Positions 24,393 through 32,781 are shown, numbered from the stretch's first letter. The stretch: DNA of 64,000 nucleotides from Amycolatopsis sp. EV170708-02-1 (GCF_022479115.1 NZ_CP092497.1:8432001-8496000); one strand, 5' to 3'. Notes: generated by a model from the letters alone, not told the origin. Program-made: numbers and translations.

Positions 24393-25328
24393 CTACCGAG
24401 TAGCCGCATTAGACGGAACCCGACCGGCAAGGAATGCCTTCACCTGGTCCGCTGCAACTGCGTAGCACAGCGCATTGGTCCCTGGAACCGTTCGAGCGCT
24501 GTGCGGGCTGATGATGGCGCCAGTGCATGACCACAGGGGGTGATCCTCCGGGAGCGGCTCCGGCTCCGTGACATCGAGGGCCGCCCGCAGTCGCCCTGCT
24601 TGCAGCTCCGCCACGAGAGCATCGGTATCGACGATTTTGCCGCGCCCAGCGTTGACCAGGAGCGCACCGTCGTCCATGGCCGCAAGAAAGCTCTTGTCGA
24701 CCAGGTTGAGCGTGGCTTCATTGAGCGGCGCGGTGATCACAACGACCTGGTGCCCGCCGATGAGTGCCGGCAGTTCCGCAGCCCCATGGATTCCATCACG
24801 TGCCGTGCTGGCAACCAGCGTCGAGCTCGCACCGAAGGCATCCAGGAGCCGCGCAGTCGCCATGCCGATACTGCCTGCGCCGACGATCAGAACTCGCTTG
24901 CCTCGAAGCGTGTCGGCATCGAATCGCCGGTGCGCCCATGTGTACTCGTCCTGGTAGCGGACAAGAGCGGGCCACTGACGAAGTTGAGCCAGCACCGCCG
25001 ACAGGATCCACTCGGAGACTGGCCCTGCATGTGCCCCACGCGCACCTGCCAGCACTACACCGTCCGGCACCTCATTGACCCACTCGTCGGTCCCGGCCGC
25101 CGTGATCTGAACCATCCTCAAGTGCGGCATCTGCGCCATCAGGGCCATGGGACGGTTCGTGCCCCGGTACGGCGGAACGAAGACATTCGCCCTCCTCTGC
25201 ACCTCGTCTAGCTGCTTGGTGGTCGGGTCATACCCCACCACCTCGACGCCATCAATCTGACCGAACAGCTCGTGAGCTACAAGGTCATCCGTTTCGGTGC
25301 TAACCAGGATCGTGGTCTTGTCTGCCAT
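24393..25328 (-). CDS. D-isomer-specific 2-hydroxyacid dehydrogenase
   Basis: 311 residues. The NAD-binding Rossmann motif is GAGSIG (150-155). The catalytic residues of the family are all visible: Arg229 in NAGRGK, Glu255 in DVTEPEP and His276 in SPHSART. An intact NAD(P)-dependent 2-hydroxyacid/2-ketoacid enzyme is therefore expected. The ATG at 25328 shares one base with the stop of the upstream GntR-kinase gene (TGATG), so the two are coupled. A metabolic dehydrogenase is an unusual cargo for a conjugative element; substrate unknown. Confidence 0.87.
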   Translation of the reverse strand: MADKTTILVSTETDDLVAHELFGQIDGVEVVGYDPTTKQLDEVQRRANVFVPPYRGTNRPMALMAQMPHLRMVQITAAGTDEWVNEVPDGVVLAGARGAHAGPVSEWILSAVLAQLRQWPALVRYQDEYTWAHRRFDADTLRGKRVLIVGAGSIGMATARLLDAFGASSTLVASTARDGIHGAAELPALIGGHQVVVITAPLNEATLNLVDKSFLAAMDDGALLVNAGRGKIVDTDALVAELQAGRLRAALDVTEPEPLPEDHPLWSCTGAIISPHSARTVPGTNALCYAVAADQVKAFLAGRVPSNAATR

Positions 25329-26185
25329 CACTTGGGCGCATCCTCGTTCAGAATCGTGGAAACTAAGTCGCGGGCCTGATCTTGCAACGGCCTGCTAGAA
25401 GCCGAGTTATCGATCACCACGTGAGGCACTGGCGGCCGCAGTTCCAGGTCAATACCTGCCACGTAGGTGTCCCAATTCGCCAGTTTCGCGGCGTCTCGCG
25501 CCGCACCACGATGCCTGACATAGGTGTGCATTGTGCTGGCATCGCAGTAGACCCAGACAAAGCTAGGAACCGCTCCCAAATCCTTGCATGTCGCCTGAAT
25601 CCGACTCACCCACGCGGGATCTGAGAACTCGCGGATGAATGGGGCAGTGACGATAACGCTGTTTCCACACTGAACGTTCTCCGTCATAGTGGCAATGAGC
25701 GCTTCATACTCGCGGGGGCGAATCTTGTCGACGTAAACGTCCGACTCACGATCATTCGGCGAAAGGCCCTGCATCTCTAGAGCGACTTCGACGACAGAAC
25801 GAGTCGTCGTGTCCTTGTCGAGCATTGCCCAGCCCGTCTCCCGCGCGAGCACGCGGCCAAGCTCCGTCTTGCCACTTCCGGCGAAACCCCCCACAAACAC
25901 AACCTGAGTCGCCGACGCCTTGGGACGCGCAGCCTCCGTGACATGTGGCGCATGCACGACGCGACCAGCCCGTGGCTTACTCACGACCAGCCCCTCTCGG
26001 ATCAGCACATCCATGGCTTCAGTGATTGTGAACGGGCTGACCTGCCACTCTTCGGCCAGTTCCCTTGTCGACGGCAGCGACTGACCATCCCGCAGTCGCC
26101 CCGCCTCAATGTCGTTCCTGATGTGGCGCGCAACCTGCTGATGCAGGGACTCGGACCGTTGAGCCTTCGGGCGTGGCCGGGACAT
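25328..26185 (-). CDS. GntR winged-helix regulator fused to a P-loop kinase-like domain
   Basis: 285 residues. Residues 10-78 form a GntR HTH (LHQQVARHIRNDIEAGRLRD, LPSTRELAEEWQVSPFTITE, AMDVLIREGLV). Residues 93-285 form an AAA_33/zeta-kinase-like P-loop domain with Walker A GFAGSGKT (100-107) and a following WAMLDKDTTTR. In AICEs a GntR protein (KorSA type) represses transfer. Here the ligand-binding domain is replaced by a nucleotide-binding, possibly kinase, domain. It is transcribed away from the transfer genes, and three CCAGT/ACTGG sites lie in the shared promoter region. Confidence 0.87.
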   Translation of the reverse strand: MSRPRPKAQRSESLHQQVARHIRNDIEAGRLRDGQSLPSTRELAEEWQVSPFTITEAMDVLIREGLVVSKPRAGRVVHAPHVTEAARPKASATQVVFVGGFAGSGKTELGRVLARETGWAMLDKDTTTRSVVEVALEMQGLSPNDRESDVYVDKIRPREYEALIATMTENVQCGNSVIVTAPFIREFSDPAWVSRIQATCKDLGAVPSFVWVYCDASTMHTYVRHRGAARDAAKLANWDTYVAGIDLELRPPVPHVVIDNSASSRPLQDQARDLVSTILNEDAPK

Positions 26186-26211
26186 TTGGGGCTCCCAACT
26201 AAGCGGAGCAA

Positions 26212-26319
26212 CCAGTCAGATGACTGGCTGACAGGTCAGACCATACCAGATGACTGGAACAGTTTTCCCAGGTAAGCCGCCTAGTCGTTACTCCATTCGA
26301 GTCAACCAGTTGACTGGTT
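26212..26319. promoter_or_regulatory. Operator cluster between the GntR regulator and the transfer genes
   Basis: Three related sites: CCAGTCA-GA-TGACTGG (26212-26227, perfect arms), ACCAGATGACTGG (26245-26257, partial) and AACCAGT-TG-ACTGGTT (26304-26319, perfect arms). They occupy the divergent promoter region and fit the inverted ACTGG half-sites expected of a dimeric GntR repressor controlling itself and the transfer operon. Confidence 0.72.
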
Positions 26320-26377
26320 TACAAATCAGTTGTTAGGTTTCGTGGTGTTCGAGTTCACACACCACGAAGGAGACCCG

Positions 26378-26707
26378 ATGAGGTCGGCACACATCTCCCG
26401 CCGTCAGGCCGAAGCATCGTTTGACGGCCTGGAGTACGACGTTTCCGCTGTTCAGGCCTCTGCGCCGAGGGCGTGGGACTTCCAGGACTACACCGATGAG
26501 GAGCGCGAAGTTGACGCGCTGATTGCGTCGGTTGACGCGGAACTGGCGGCGGCGACGGTTGCGGCGGACGTCCGAGTGACGCACTCGTTCACCGACGTTC
26601 GCCGGGCAACCCGGTCCGAGCGTCGCAGTGGCCGCACCGTGCTGCGTGCGCTGCCGTTGCTGCTGGACGCCGCCGAGGCCACGCCGTCTGAGGGCGAGGC
26701 CGCGTGA
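26378..26707 (+). CDS. AICE hypothetical protein, first gene of the transfer operon
   Basis: 109 residues from ATG 26378 (AAGGAGA eight bases upstream; an earlier in-frame start at 26330 lies in the operator region). It is acidic in the middle (DFQDYTDEEREVDALIASVD) and Ala/Val-rich toward the end. No export signal or known family. The stop is coupled to the next gene by TGATG. It is probably derepressed together with transfer. Confidence 0.6.
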   Translation: MRSAHISRRQAEASFDGLEYDVSAVQASAPRAWDFQDYTDEEREVDALIASVDAELAAATVAADVRVTHSFTDVRRATRSERRSGRTVLRALPLLLDAAEATPSEGEAA

Positions 26708-27081
26708 TGGCCGCTCGCCTGCTGATCAGCCCCGACGCGGCGGCCCACTCCGCCAAGAACGCGCCGACCGCGCCGGGTGTCCCCAACCAGCCAGCAAGTG
26801 ACTCGAAGGGAAATCCGATGGTAGAGGAGCAGTTCGCCGTCTACCTCCGGCAGACGCGTGAACGCGCTGTGCGGCAGATGCAGGCCGCGCAGGACGTCAT
26901 GGGTGAGTGGCTGGACCTGGTCCGCCAGTGCACCGAAACCCGGCTCGACAGCTTCGAAGCCGAGGACGTCACCGCCGATCCCGCCTACCGCGAGGCCCTG
27001 CGGCTCTACGCCCGCGTGGCCGCTTCGGTCGGCTGGTTCGCCCACCGCGCCCCCGCGATTGAAGCGGGTGAGGGCGAATGA
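26707..27081 (+). CDS. AICE hypothetical helical protein
   Basis: 124 residues from ATG 26707 (coupled by TGATG). A second candidate start, ATG 26818, has its own ribosome site (GAAGGG) and would remove a low-complexity leader of 37 residues; the sequence does not decide between them. The conserved-looking part is helical: FAVYLRQTRERAVRQMQAAQ, VMGEWLDLVRQCTETRLDSF, with a closing aromatic segment SVGWFAHRAPA. It overlaps the next gene by 4 bases. Confidence 0.6.
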   Translation: MAARLLISPDAAAHSAKNAPTAPGVPNQPASDSKGNPMVEEQFAVYLRQTRERAVRQMQAAQDVMGEWLDLVRQCTETRLDSFEAEDVTADPAYREALRLYARVAASVGWFAHRAPAIEAGEGE

Positions 27082-27647
27082 GCCGCCAGTACCCGTGGAC
27101 GCTGCGGGAGGTTCCGTGGTCGGACTTGCAGGAGTTCACTCGCGGCACGTGTGACGGTCTGCCGCTGCTGTCCTGGGGTATCGCCCCGACGGACAAGCTC
27201 GCGACCCGGCGCCAGTTGCGGGCGATGGGGTTGCGTCCGGGCGGCCAGGACCCGGTGGCCGTTCTGTACTTCCGGTGCGCCCGTGCCGGGAAGAAGGTCC
27301 ACGCCGACCTGTTCCTGATCGACGGAGCGAAGCCCGTCCGGCCGATGACCCCGGCCCGTCAGGCCGCGCTGGACAAGGCGATGGCCGCGCGCCGCACCTG
27401 CCGCCAGTGCGGGGAGACCGGGTGGGCCGAGCTGCCCAAGGCCGACCGCACGTGTGAGGCGTGCCGGTACCGGGCCGGGCTCGAACCCGATTCCTACCTC
27501 CACGACTACGTGGCCGGAACCCCGGTCCTCGCCCCCCACGAGCTCGCCGAGGCTCACCGCGGCTTCTCCCCCGCCGAGCTCGCGCCGGTGATCCCGATCC
27601 GTTCCGCACGGCCCGGCCGTGCCGAGTTCCCGAAGGTGGTGGCCTGA
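27078..27647 (+). CDS. RRQRL-motif-type zinc-ribbon protein of the transfer operon
   Basis: 189 residues. After the N-terminal WGIAPTDKLATRRQLRAMG (the RRQ[R]L-type motif found in AICE proteins) comes a central basic segment and two CxxC pairs: CRQC and CEAC, spaced like a zinc ribbon. The C-terminus is Pro/Ala-rich. Such small zinc proteins recur next to tra genes in actinomycete elements; their role is not established. ATGA overlap with the preceding gene. Confidence 0.72.
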   Translation: MSRQYPWTLREVPWSDLQEFTRGTCDGLPLLSWGIAPTDKLATRRQLRAMGLRPGGQDPVAVLYFRCARAGKKVHADLFLIDGAKPVRPMTPARQAALDKAMAARRTCRQCGETGWAELPKADRTCEACRYRAGLEPDSYLHDYVAGTPVLAPHELAEAHRGFSPAELAPVIPIRSARPGRAEFPKVVA

Positions 27648-27965
27648 ATGACCACGCAAACCCTCATGATCCTGGGCGGCCTGGCGCTGGTGGGTGTGTT
27701 CAGCGTGTGGCGTGCCGGACGGAAGTCCGCCACCAAGGCACAGAAGGGCGTGCGGGAGGTGACCCGCATGACCGGCAACACGATCCGGCTCATCCTGGCC
27801 ACCGCCGTCATCGCGTTCGTGCAGTGGCTGGTGGTCGTGAAGATCGGCAACACCACCGCCACCTGGATCGCGCTCATCGTCCCGGCCCTGTTCGCCGCCG
27901 CCACGATCGTGCGGCTCATGGCCATCACCGAGGTCGTCACCACCACGCGGGGAGGTCGTCACTGA
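27648..27965 (+). CDS. Small membrane protein, spread (Spd)-type
   Basis: 105 residues beginning directly after the preceding stop. The N-terminal hydrophobic span (about 6-20), a basic linker (RAGRKSATKAQKGVREVTRM) and two further spans (about 44-64 and 70-90) give a three-helix membrane protein. Similar small membrane proteins in pSAM2-type elements act in intramycelial spread of the transferred DNA. Stop overlaps the next start (TGATG). Confidence 0.68.
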   Translation: MTTQTLMILGGLALVGVFSVWRAGRKSATKAQKGVREVTRMTGNTIRLILATAVIAFVQWLVVVKIGNTTATWIALIVPALFAAATIVRLMAITEVVTTTRGGRH

Positions 27966-28165
27966 TGGCACGCAAGAAGACCGAGGGCGAACAGATCGGC
28001 GACCGCGTGGTCCACACGCTCCTCTCCGGCATGCGCCCCAAAGACCGTCAGGCCGTCCTGGGCGAGCTGACGACCGAGGAGCGGCAGGAAGTCCTGGAGT
28101 CCGAGTTGGACGGCCGCATCGCGCAGTGGGACCAGACGCACGAGACGAAGTGGGGGGAGAGCTGA
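27965..28165 (+). CDS. Small charged AICE protein
   Basis: 66 residues from ATG 27965, with TGATG at both ends. Entirely soluble and charged: LLSGMRPKDRQAVLGELTTE, ERQEVLESELDGRIAQWDQT. Predicted two helices. No family recognised. Its position in an uninterrupted coupled string between membrane proteins suggests a role in transfer or spread. Confidence 0.65.
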   Translation: MARKKTEGEQIGDRVVHTLLSGMRPKDRQAVLGELTTEERQEVLESELDGRIAQWDQTHETKWGES

Positions 28166-29103
28166 TGACCACCACCACCGCCATCGCCACCGCGCAGGAC
28201 GCGCGGCACCAGCCGCTCACCGAGGCGGACAAGCTCCGGCAGGATGCCGAGTCGGCCGCGCAGGTTCGCCGTCTGGCCAACCACCCCGACGTCATCGCGC
28301 TGCGGGTGGAGAAGGTGCGCACTCAGATTGACGTGCTGTTGTGGGTCGGGATCTTCCTGGGTCTCGCGTTCACGATGGTCAACGTCCAGGCTTTCGCCGC
28401 CTCCGGGTCGGCCCCGTGGTCGCTGGGCTGGCTGTCCGCGTGGCTGCTGGACCCGATGGTGTCGCTCGTGCTGGTGGCCGTGCTGCGGGCGGAGCAGATC
28501 ACCGCCCGCTACCAGGTCCAGACCGGGAAGTGGGCGCACCGGACGAAGTGGTTCGCGTTCCTGGCCACCTACGTGATGAACACCTGGAAGTCCTGGGTTC
28601 ACCTCGACGTGGCAGGGGTCGCGCTGCACTCCGTCCCGCCGGTGCTGGTGTTCCTCGCCGCCGAAACCGCCCCCGTCCTGCGGGACAAGCTCACTGAAGC
28701 CGTCATGAAGGCCGCTGGACACGCCTTCACCGGCGAGGCGAATACGGAGGAGACCGCCCCGGCCGCCGAGGCCACCCCCGCCGACACCCCGGACGCCGAG
28801 GAGCCGGTGCCCACGCCGGCACTCTCCCCCGCCACGGCTCCGCGACGCACCACCCGCAAGGCCAAGGCTCCCGCCAAGCAGAGCCGGAAGCTGCGCGGCG
28901 ACTACCTCGCCGAGGCACGCGCCGCCTGGGCGCCCGGCATCGAGATCACCCCCGCATGGGTCCGCGAGGTCTGCCCCGAGGTCTCGCGCGGTACCTCGAA
29001 GAACGTCGCCGACGACCTGATCGCCGAAACCCGCACCGCGCCCACCGTCCTGCCGGTGAGCGTCGCGAACACCACCCCGACGGACACGGAGGAGGCCGCC
29101 TGA
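28165..29103 (+). CDS. Membrane spread/transfer protein with a C-terminal DNA-binding-like segment (DUF2637-like)
   Basis: 312 residues from ATG 28165 (ribosome site GGGGGGAGA). Four or so membrane helices lie between residues 50 and 180 (VLLWVGIFLGLAFTMVNVQA; LDPMVSLVLVAVL; FAFLATYVMNTW; LHSVPPVLVFLAAETAP). A Pro/Ala/Glu-rich linker follows (about 195-250). The C-terminal helical region, YLAEARAAWAPGIEITPAWV, then VSRGTSKNVADDLIAE, is like a winged helix. This architecture occurs just upstream of the translocase gene in many AICEs. Coupled to it by TGATG. Confidence 0.72.
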   Translation: MTTTTAIATAQDARHQPLTEADKLRQDAESAAQVRRLANHPDVIALRVEKVRTQIDVLLWVGIFLGLAFTMVNVQAFAASGSAPWSLGWLSAWLLDPMVSLVLVAVLRAEQITARYQVQTGKWAHRTKWFAFLATYVMNTWKSWVHLDVAGVALHSVPPVLVFLAAETAPVLRDKLTEAVMKAAGHAFTGEANTEETAPAAEATPADTPDAEEPVPTPALSPATAPRRTTRKAKAPAKQSRKLRGDYLAEARAAWAPGIEITPAWVREVCPEVSRGTSKNVADDLIAETRTAPTVLPVSVANTTPTDTEEAA

Positions 29104-31346
29104 TGTCCACCACCGCCGACCACACCCCCGCATCCGAGCCCGAGAGGGACGCCATGGTGAACACGCCCAACCCGACACCCGACACCGCCTCTGACGAACG
29201 GCCGGACGGCCGTGTCGTGAACGGCAACGTGGTGGAGTTCAAGCCGGGCACCGCCCGCACCGCCGAGGAGATCCCGACACCCCGCGACACCACCGCCGTG
29301 GTCCCCTCGAACGTCCTCGACGCAGAGATCGTGGACGAGTCCGAGCCCGCCGCGAAGGTGGACCCGCCGGAGGTCAAAAAGTCCTGGTGGGAGACCGTGT
29401 CCGACGCCAAGGCCCGGCCGCTCGTCGCGTCCTGGCTGCTCTCGGCCGAGGAGTTCAAATCCCGCGCGAAGTTCCTCGTGCAGCTCGCCGGGCACCAGAC
29501 CGCGTTCCACGCGCTGCGGGTGCCCGTGTACGTCCCGAGCGCGCTGCTGAAGGCTCCGGGCGCGTTGTGCCGGGGCGCCGTTCGTGTACACCGCTGGGTG
29601 TTCGACGCGGAGTCGAAGCCGGTGCGCATGGACGCCCGTGACCGGGCCGACGTGAACGAGTACATGAGGCTGCGCGAGGCACGGAACGAGACCGTTCGCC
29701 GCCGGTCTGCGCCCGTGATGGTCGGTGTCCTGACCCTCATCGCCATCGTCTATCTCGCGATCACCTACGTCACCCCGTTCTGGAACTGGACCATCCTCAT
29801 CACCGCCATGACGTTGGTGGGCTGGTTCGGGGCACCGAAGGACAAGCCCGTCGCCGGGCGCGCCGTCGACTCCGCGAAGGCGCCGAAGCTCACGTCGGCG
29901 ATGATCGAAGACGCGCTAGGCGCGCTGGGTATCGCGGGGATCAACCAGGCCATCGCGAAGGGCCGGGGCATCGGGTTCCCGTCGCCGATCGTGCGCGACG
30001 GCCCCGGCTGGCGCGCGGATATCGACCTGCCGCCGGGCGTCACGGCCGGGGATGTCATCGACCGCCGCGAACGGCTCTCCTCCGGGCTGCGCCGTCAGCT
30101 TGGGTGTGTCTGGCCCGAGGGTGACCCGACCATCCACGAAGGCCGTCTGATCATCTGGGTCGGGGACAAGGACATGTCCACCACCAAGCAGGCCCCGTGG
30201 CCGCTCGCCAAGGCCGGGGCGACGGTGGACCTGTTCAAGCCTCAGCCGTTCGGCACGGACCAGCGCGGCCGGTGGGTGCCCATCACGATGATGTTCGCCT
30301 CCGGCGCCATCGGCGCCATCCCCCGCATGGGCAAAACCGTTTCCCTGCGCGAAATCCTGCTCATCGCCGCACTCGACCCGCGCTCGGTGCTCTACGCCTA
30401 CGACCTCAAGGGCACCGGCGACCTGTCCGCGTTGTCGCAGGTCTGCCACGGCTACGGAGTCGGCGACGACCCCGAAGACATCGAGCGCATGGTTGTGGAG
30501 ATGCGGGAACTCCGCGAAGAACTCCGCCGCCGCGCCAAGGTGATCCGGAACCTGCCCGAGAACGTGTGCCCGGACAACAAGGTCACCCCGGCTCTGGCGT
30601 CCCGCAAGGACCTGGGATTGGCGCCCATCATCATCGGCGTGGACGAGTGCCAGGTGTGGTTCGAGCACCCCGAGCACGGCGACGAACTCCGGGAGATCTG
30701 CACTGACCTGGTGAAACGTGGTCCCGCACTGGGTATCGGGCTGTTCCTCGCCACCCAGCGGCCGGACGCGAAGGCCATCCCGACCGACATTTCGGCGAAC
30801 CTGTCCATCCGGTACTGCCTGAAAGTCATGGGACAGACCGAAAACGACATGGTCCTCGGCACCAGTCAGTACAAGAACGGCATTCGCGCGACCACGTTTG
30901 CCTGGTCTGACAAGGGAATCGGCTACCTGCGCGGTGAGGGCAGCGACGCGCAGATCACCCGGTCCGTGTACCAAGACGGGCCGACCGCCAAGCGCATCGC
31001 CGCCGGTGCCCGCAAACAGCGCGAAGCCCTGGGCAACATCACCGGCTACGCCGCCGGGGAAGAGGTCGACCTGGACACCGCGCGTCTGGACACGCTCGCC
31101 GACGTCCTCGGCGTGTTCGAAAAGGGCGAGGAGAAGCTCTGGTCGGACGTGATCGTGTCCCGGCTCGCCGAACTCCGGCCCTCGACCTACGGCAAGTGGA
31201 ACCCCGCCGCGCTCGCCACCGCGCTCAAGCCGGACGGGGTGAAGCCCGGACAGGTGTGGGCCACCGACCCCGAAACCGGCAAGGGCAGCAACCGCAACGG
31301 CTACACCCGCGACGCCCTCACCAAGGCCAAGAGTAACCGAGCGTGA
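29103..31346 (+). CDS. FtsK/SpoIIIE-type conjugative DNA translocase (TraSA/TraB)
   Basis: 747 residues. A disordered N-terminus (1-85) is followed by membrane segments (about 205-240). The ATPase domain has Walker A GAIPRMGKT (404-412; the first conserved Gly is displaced by one residue) and Walker B IIIGVDE with Asp514. A C-terminal segment (about 665-747) contains a winged-helix-like KLWSDVIVSRLAELRPSTYG and may bind clt DNA, as the TraB gamma domain does. TraB-class proteins alone move double-stranded DNA between mycelia. The 8-bp repeat cluster directly downstream is the expected recognition site. Confidence 0.92.
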   Translation: MSTTADHTPASEPERDAMVNTPNPTPDTASDERPDGRVVNGNVVEFKPGTARTAEEIPTPRDTTAVVPSNVLDAEIVDESEPAAKVDPPEVKKSWWETVSDAKARPLVASWLLSAEEFKSRAKFLVQLAGHQTAFHALRVPVYVPSALLKAPGALCRGAVRVHRWVFDAESKPVRMDARDRADVNEYMRLREARNETVRRRSAPVMVGVLTLIAIVYLAITYVTPFWNWTILITAMTLVGWFGAPKDKPVAGRAVDSAKAPKLTSAMIEDALGALGIAGINQAIAKGRGIGFPSPIVRDGPGWRADIDLPPGVTAGDVIDRRERLSSGLRRQLGCVWPEGDPTIHEGRLIIWVGDKDMSTTKQAPWPLAKAGATVDLFKPQPFGTDQRGRWVPITMMFASGAIGAIPRMGKTVSLREILLIAALDPRSVLYAYDLKGTGDLSALSQVCHGYGVGDDPEDIERMVVEMRELREELRRRAKVIRNLPENVCPDNKVTPALASRKDLGLAPIIIGVDECQVWFEHPEHGDELREICTDLVKRGPALGIGLFLATQRPDAKAIPTDISANLSIRYCLKVMGQTENDMVLGTSQYKNGIRATTFAWSDKGIGYLRGEGSDAQITRSVYQDGPTAKRIAAGARKQREALGNITGYAAGEEVDLDTARLDTLADVLGVFEKGEEKLWSDVIVSRLAELRPSTYGKWNPAALATALKPDGVKPGQVWATDPETGKGSNRNGYTRDALTKAKSNRA

Positions 31347-31352
31347 CAGAAA

Positions 31353-31457
31353 TCTAGGGCTAGGGGCGCGCCGCGTCCTAGACCGGAGCGCCCCTAGACC
31401 TAGACCCCCACTCTAGAACACCGCGACTTTCTGACCAGGACTCTAGGGACCTAGACC
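31353..31457 (+). other. Putative clt (transfer locus): clustered 8-bp CCTAGACC repeats
   Basis: CCTAGACC occurs at 31377-31384, 31393-31400, 31399-31406 and 31450-31457. Related TCTAGGGC/CTAGGGG variants surround them, giving about ten CTAG tetramers in the 31353-31521 spacer. CTAG is normally very rare in such DNA. In pSVH1-type plasmids TraB recognises plasmid-specific 8-bp direct repeats next to traB, and this cluster begins 30 bases after the translocase stop. Confidence 0.72.
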
Positions 31458-31580
31458 ACCCCCGCGCGGACCTGCGGAAACCCGCGAAAACCCCGGCTAG
31501 CCGCCATCGCCACCGGCTCTAGCCCTGGTCGAGCACTGCCCAAAACAGGCACACACAGTCACCGACGTAAGGACTCCGTT

Positions 31581-32213
31581 TTGACCACGCACACCACCGG
31601 CCGCGCCTTCGCCGCCGCCGTCCCGCTCGCCCTCGCCGCGCTGTTCGTCACCGGCTGCGAGGTCCCGGCCGCCACCGGAACCCCCAGCGGCACCGACTCC
31701 ACCACCGCCACTCGGCAACTCTCCAAGCTCGCCGTGAAGCCCGCCGACACCGGCGCCCACTACAACCGCGACGACTGGCCCCACTGGGACTCCGTCGGCA
31801 AGGGCTGCAACCGCCGCGAAGACACCCTCAAGACCCAAGGGCGCAACGTCACCACCGGCAAGGGCTGCAAGGTCCTCAGTGGAGAGTGGACCAGCCGCTA
31901 CGACGGCGTGAAGGTCACCGACCCCGAAACCGTCGACATCGACCACATGGTGCCGCTCGCCGAGGCCGCCCGCTCGCACACCCGCGACTGGACCGAGGCA
32001 CAGCGGACCCGCTACGCCAACGACCCGGCCGTCCTGGTCGCCGTAACCGCGAAGTCCAACCGCGCCAAGGGCGACCAGGACCCTGCGAAGTGGCTTCCCG
32101 CCAAAGACAAGTGCGGCTATGTCGCGCACTGGGTGCAGGTGAAGACCGCCTACCGCATGAGCGTCGACAAGGCCGAGCACGACGCCATCGCCGCCATCCT
32201 CAAGCGCTGCTGA
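31581..32213 (+). CDS. Exported HNH/DUF1524 nuclease-like lipoprotein
   Basis: 210 residues from TTG 31581 (ribosome site TAAGGA). The signal peptide ends in the lipobox LFVTGC, so the protein should be lipid-anchored outside. The HNH/DUF1524 core is VDIDHMVPLAEAARSHTRDW, then VAVTAKSNRAKGDQDPAKWL, with a final cysteine pair (CGYVAHW and ILKRC). Similar HNH proteins are frequent in AICEs between tra and rep genes. A role in DNA transfer or in competition is possible; neither is shown. Confidence 0.83.
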   Translation: MTTHTTGRAFAAAVPLALAALFVTGCEVPAATGTPSGTDSTTATRQLSKLAVKPADTGAHYNRDDWPHWDSVGKGCNRREDTLKTQGRNVTTGKGCKVLSGEWTSRYDGVKVTDPETVDIDHMVPLAEAARSHTRDWTEAQRTRYANDPAVLVAVTAKSNRAKGDQDPAKWLPAKDKCGYVAHWVQVKTAYRMSVDKAEHDAIAAILKRC

Positions 32214-32262
32214 CCAACCCCTGACCTAACCGCCCTGACTGTCCACTGTGGAAGGTACTTCG

Positions 32263-32781
32263 ATGGACACGGCACACCCGCTCACCGATCCCGAACGCCA
32301 GTTCCTCGGCTGTCTCATGTGGCTGTCCGCCGACCAAGCCCGGCGCCTGCTCACCGGAATGCGCGCCGACGACCTGGCCGACCCCATGGCAGCGTTCGTG
32401 CTTCAACTGGCCATCGAACTCATCGCCGACGACCACCCACCGGCACCGGTCGCCCTGTTCGTCCACGCCGTCCGCACCGGACGCGCCACCGGCGAACACC
32501 GACAGCACCGGCTCGGCGGGTGGCTACGCGAGACCTACAGCGACGTCACACCCGCCCTCGCCGGATGGCTCAAAACCGTGGTCCTCGAGAACGCCTGGCG
32601 ACGCGCTCTCACCACCCACGCACAGCGCCTCATCCAAGCCGCGGAATCGAGCCCCGCCGAGATCGTGCGGGACCTCGCAGATGACACCGCCGCCGAGGAG
32701 CTGTGGACCCGCTACCGGGATGCCCTCGGCAGGAATGCCGGCATTCCCAGTCTCGACGCCCACCGAGGAAAGGCCGCCTGA
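32263..32781 (+). CDS. DnaB N-terminal-like protein of the AICE replication module
   Basis: 172 residues from ATG 32263 (GGAAGG seven bases upstream; GTG 32248 rejected). The sequence begins HPLTDPERQFLGCLMWLSAD and shows helices resembling the DnaB helicase N-terminal domain (LADPMAAFVLQLAIELIADD, then LRETYSDVTPALAGW) without the ATPase domain. It overlaps rep by one base (TGATG). It may load or dock the host helicase or primase onto the element origin; this is inference. Confidence 0.68.
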   Translation: MDTAHPLTDPERQFLGCLMWLSADQARRLLTGMRADDLADPMAAFVLQLAIELIADDHPPAPVALFVHAVRTGRATGEHRQHRLGGWLRETYSDVTPALAGWLKTVVLENAWRRALTTHAQRLIQAAESSPAEIVRDLADDTAAEELWTRYRDALGRNAGIPSLDAHRGKAA

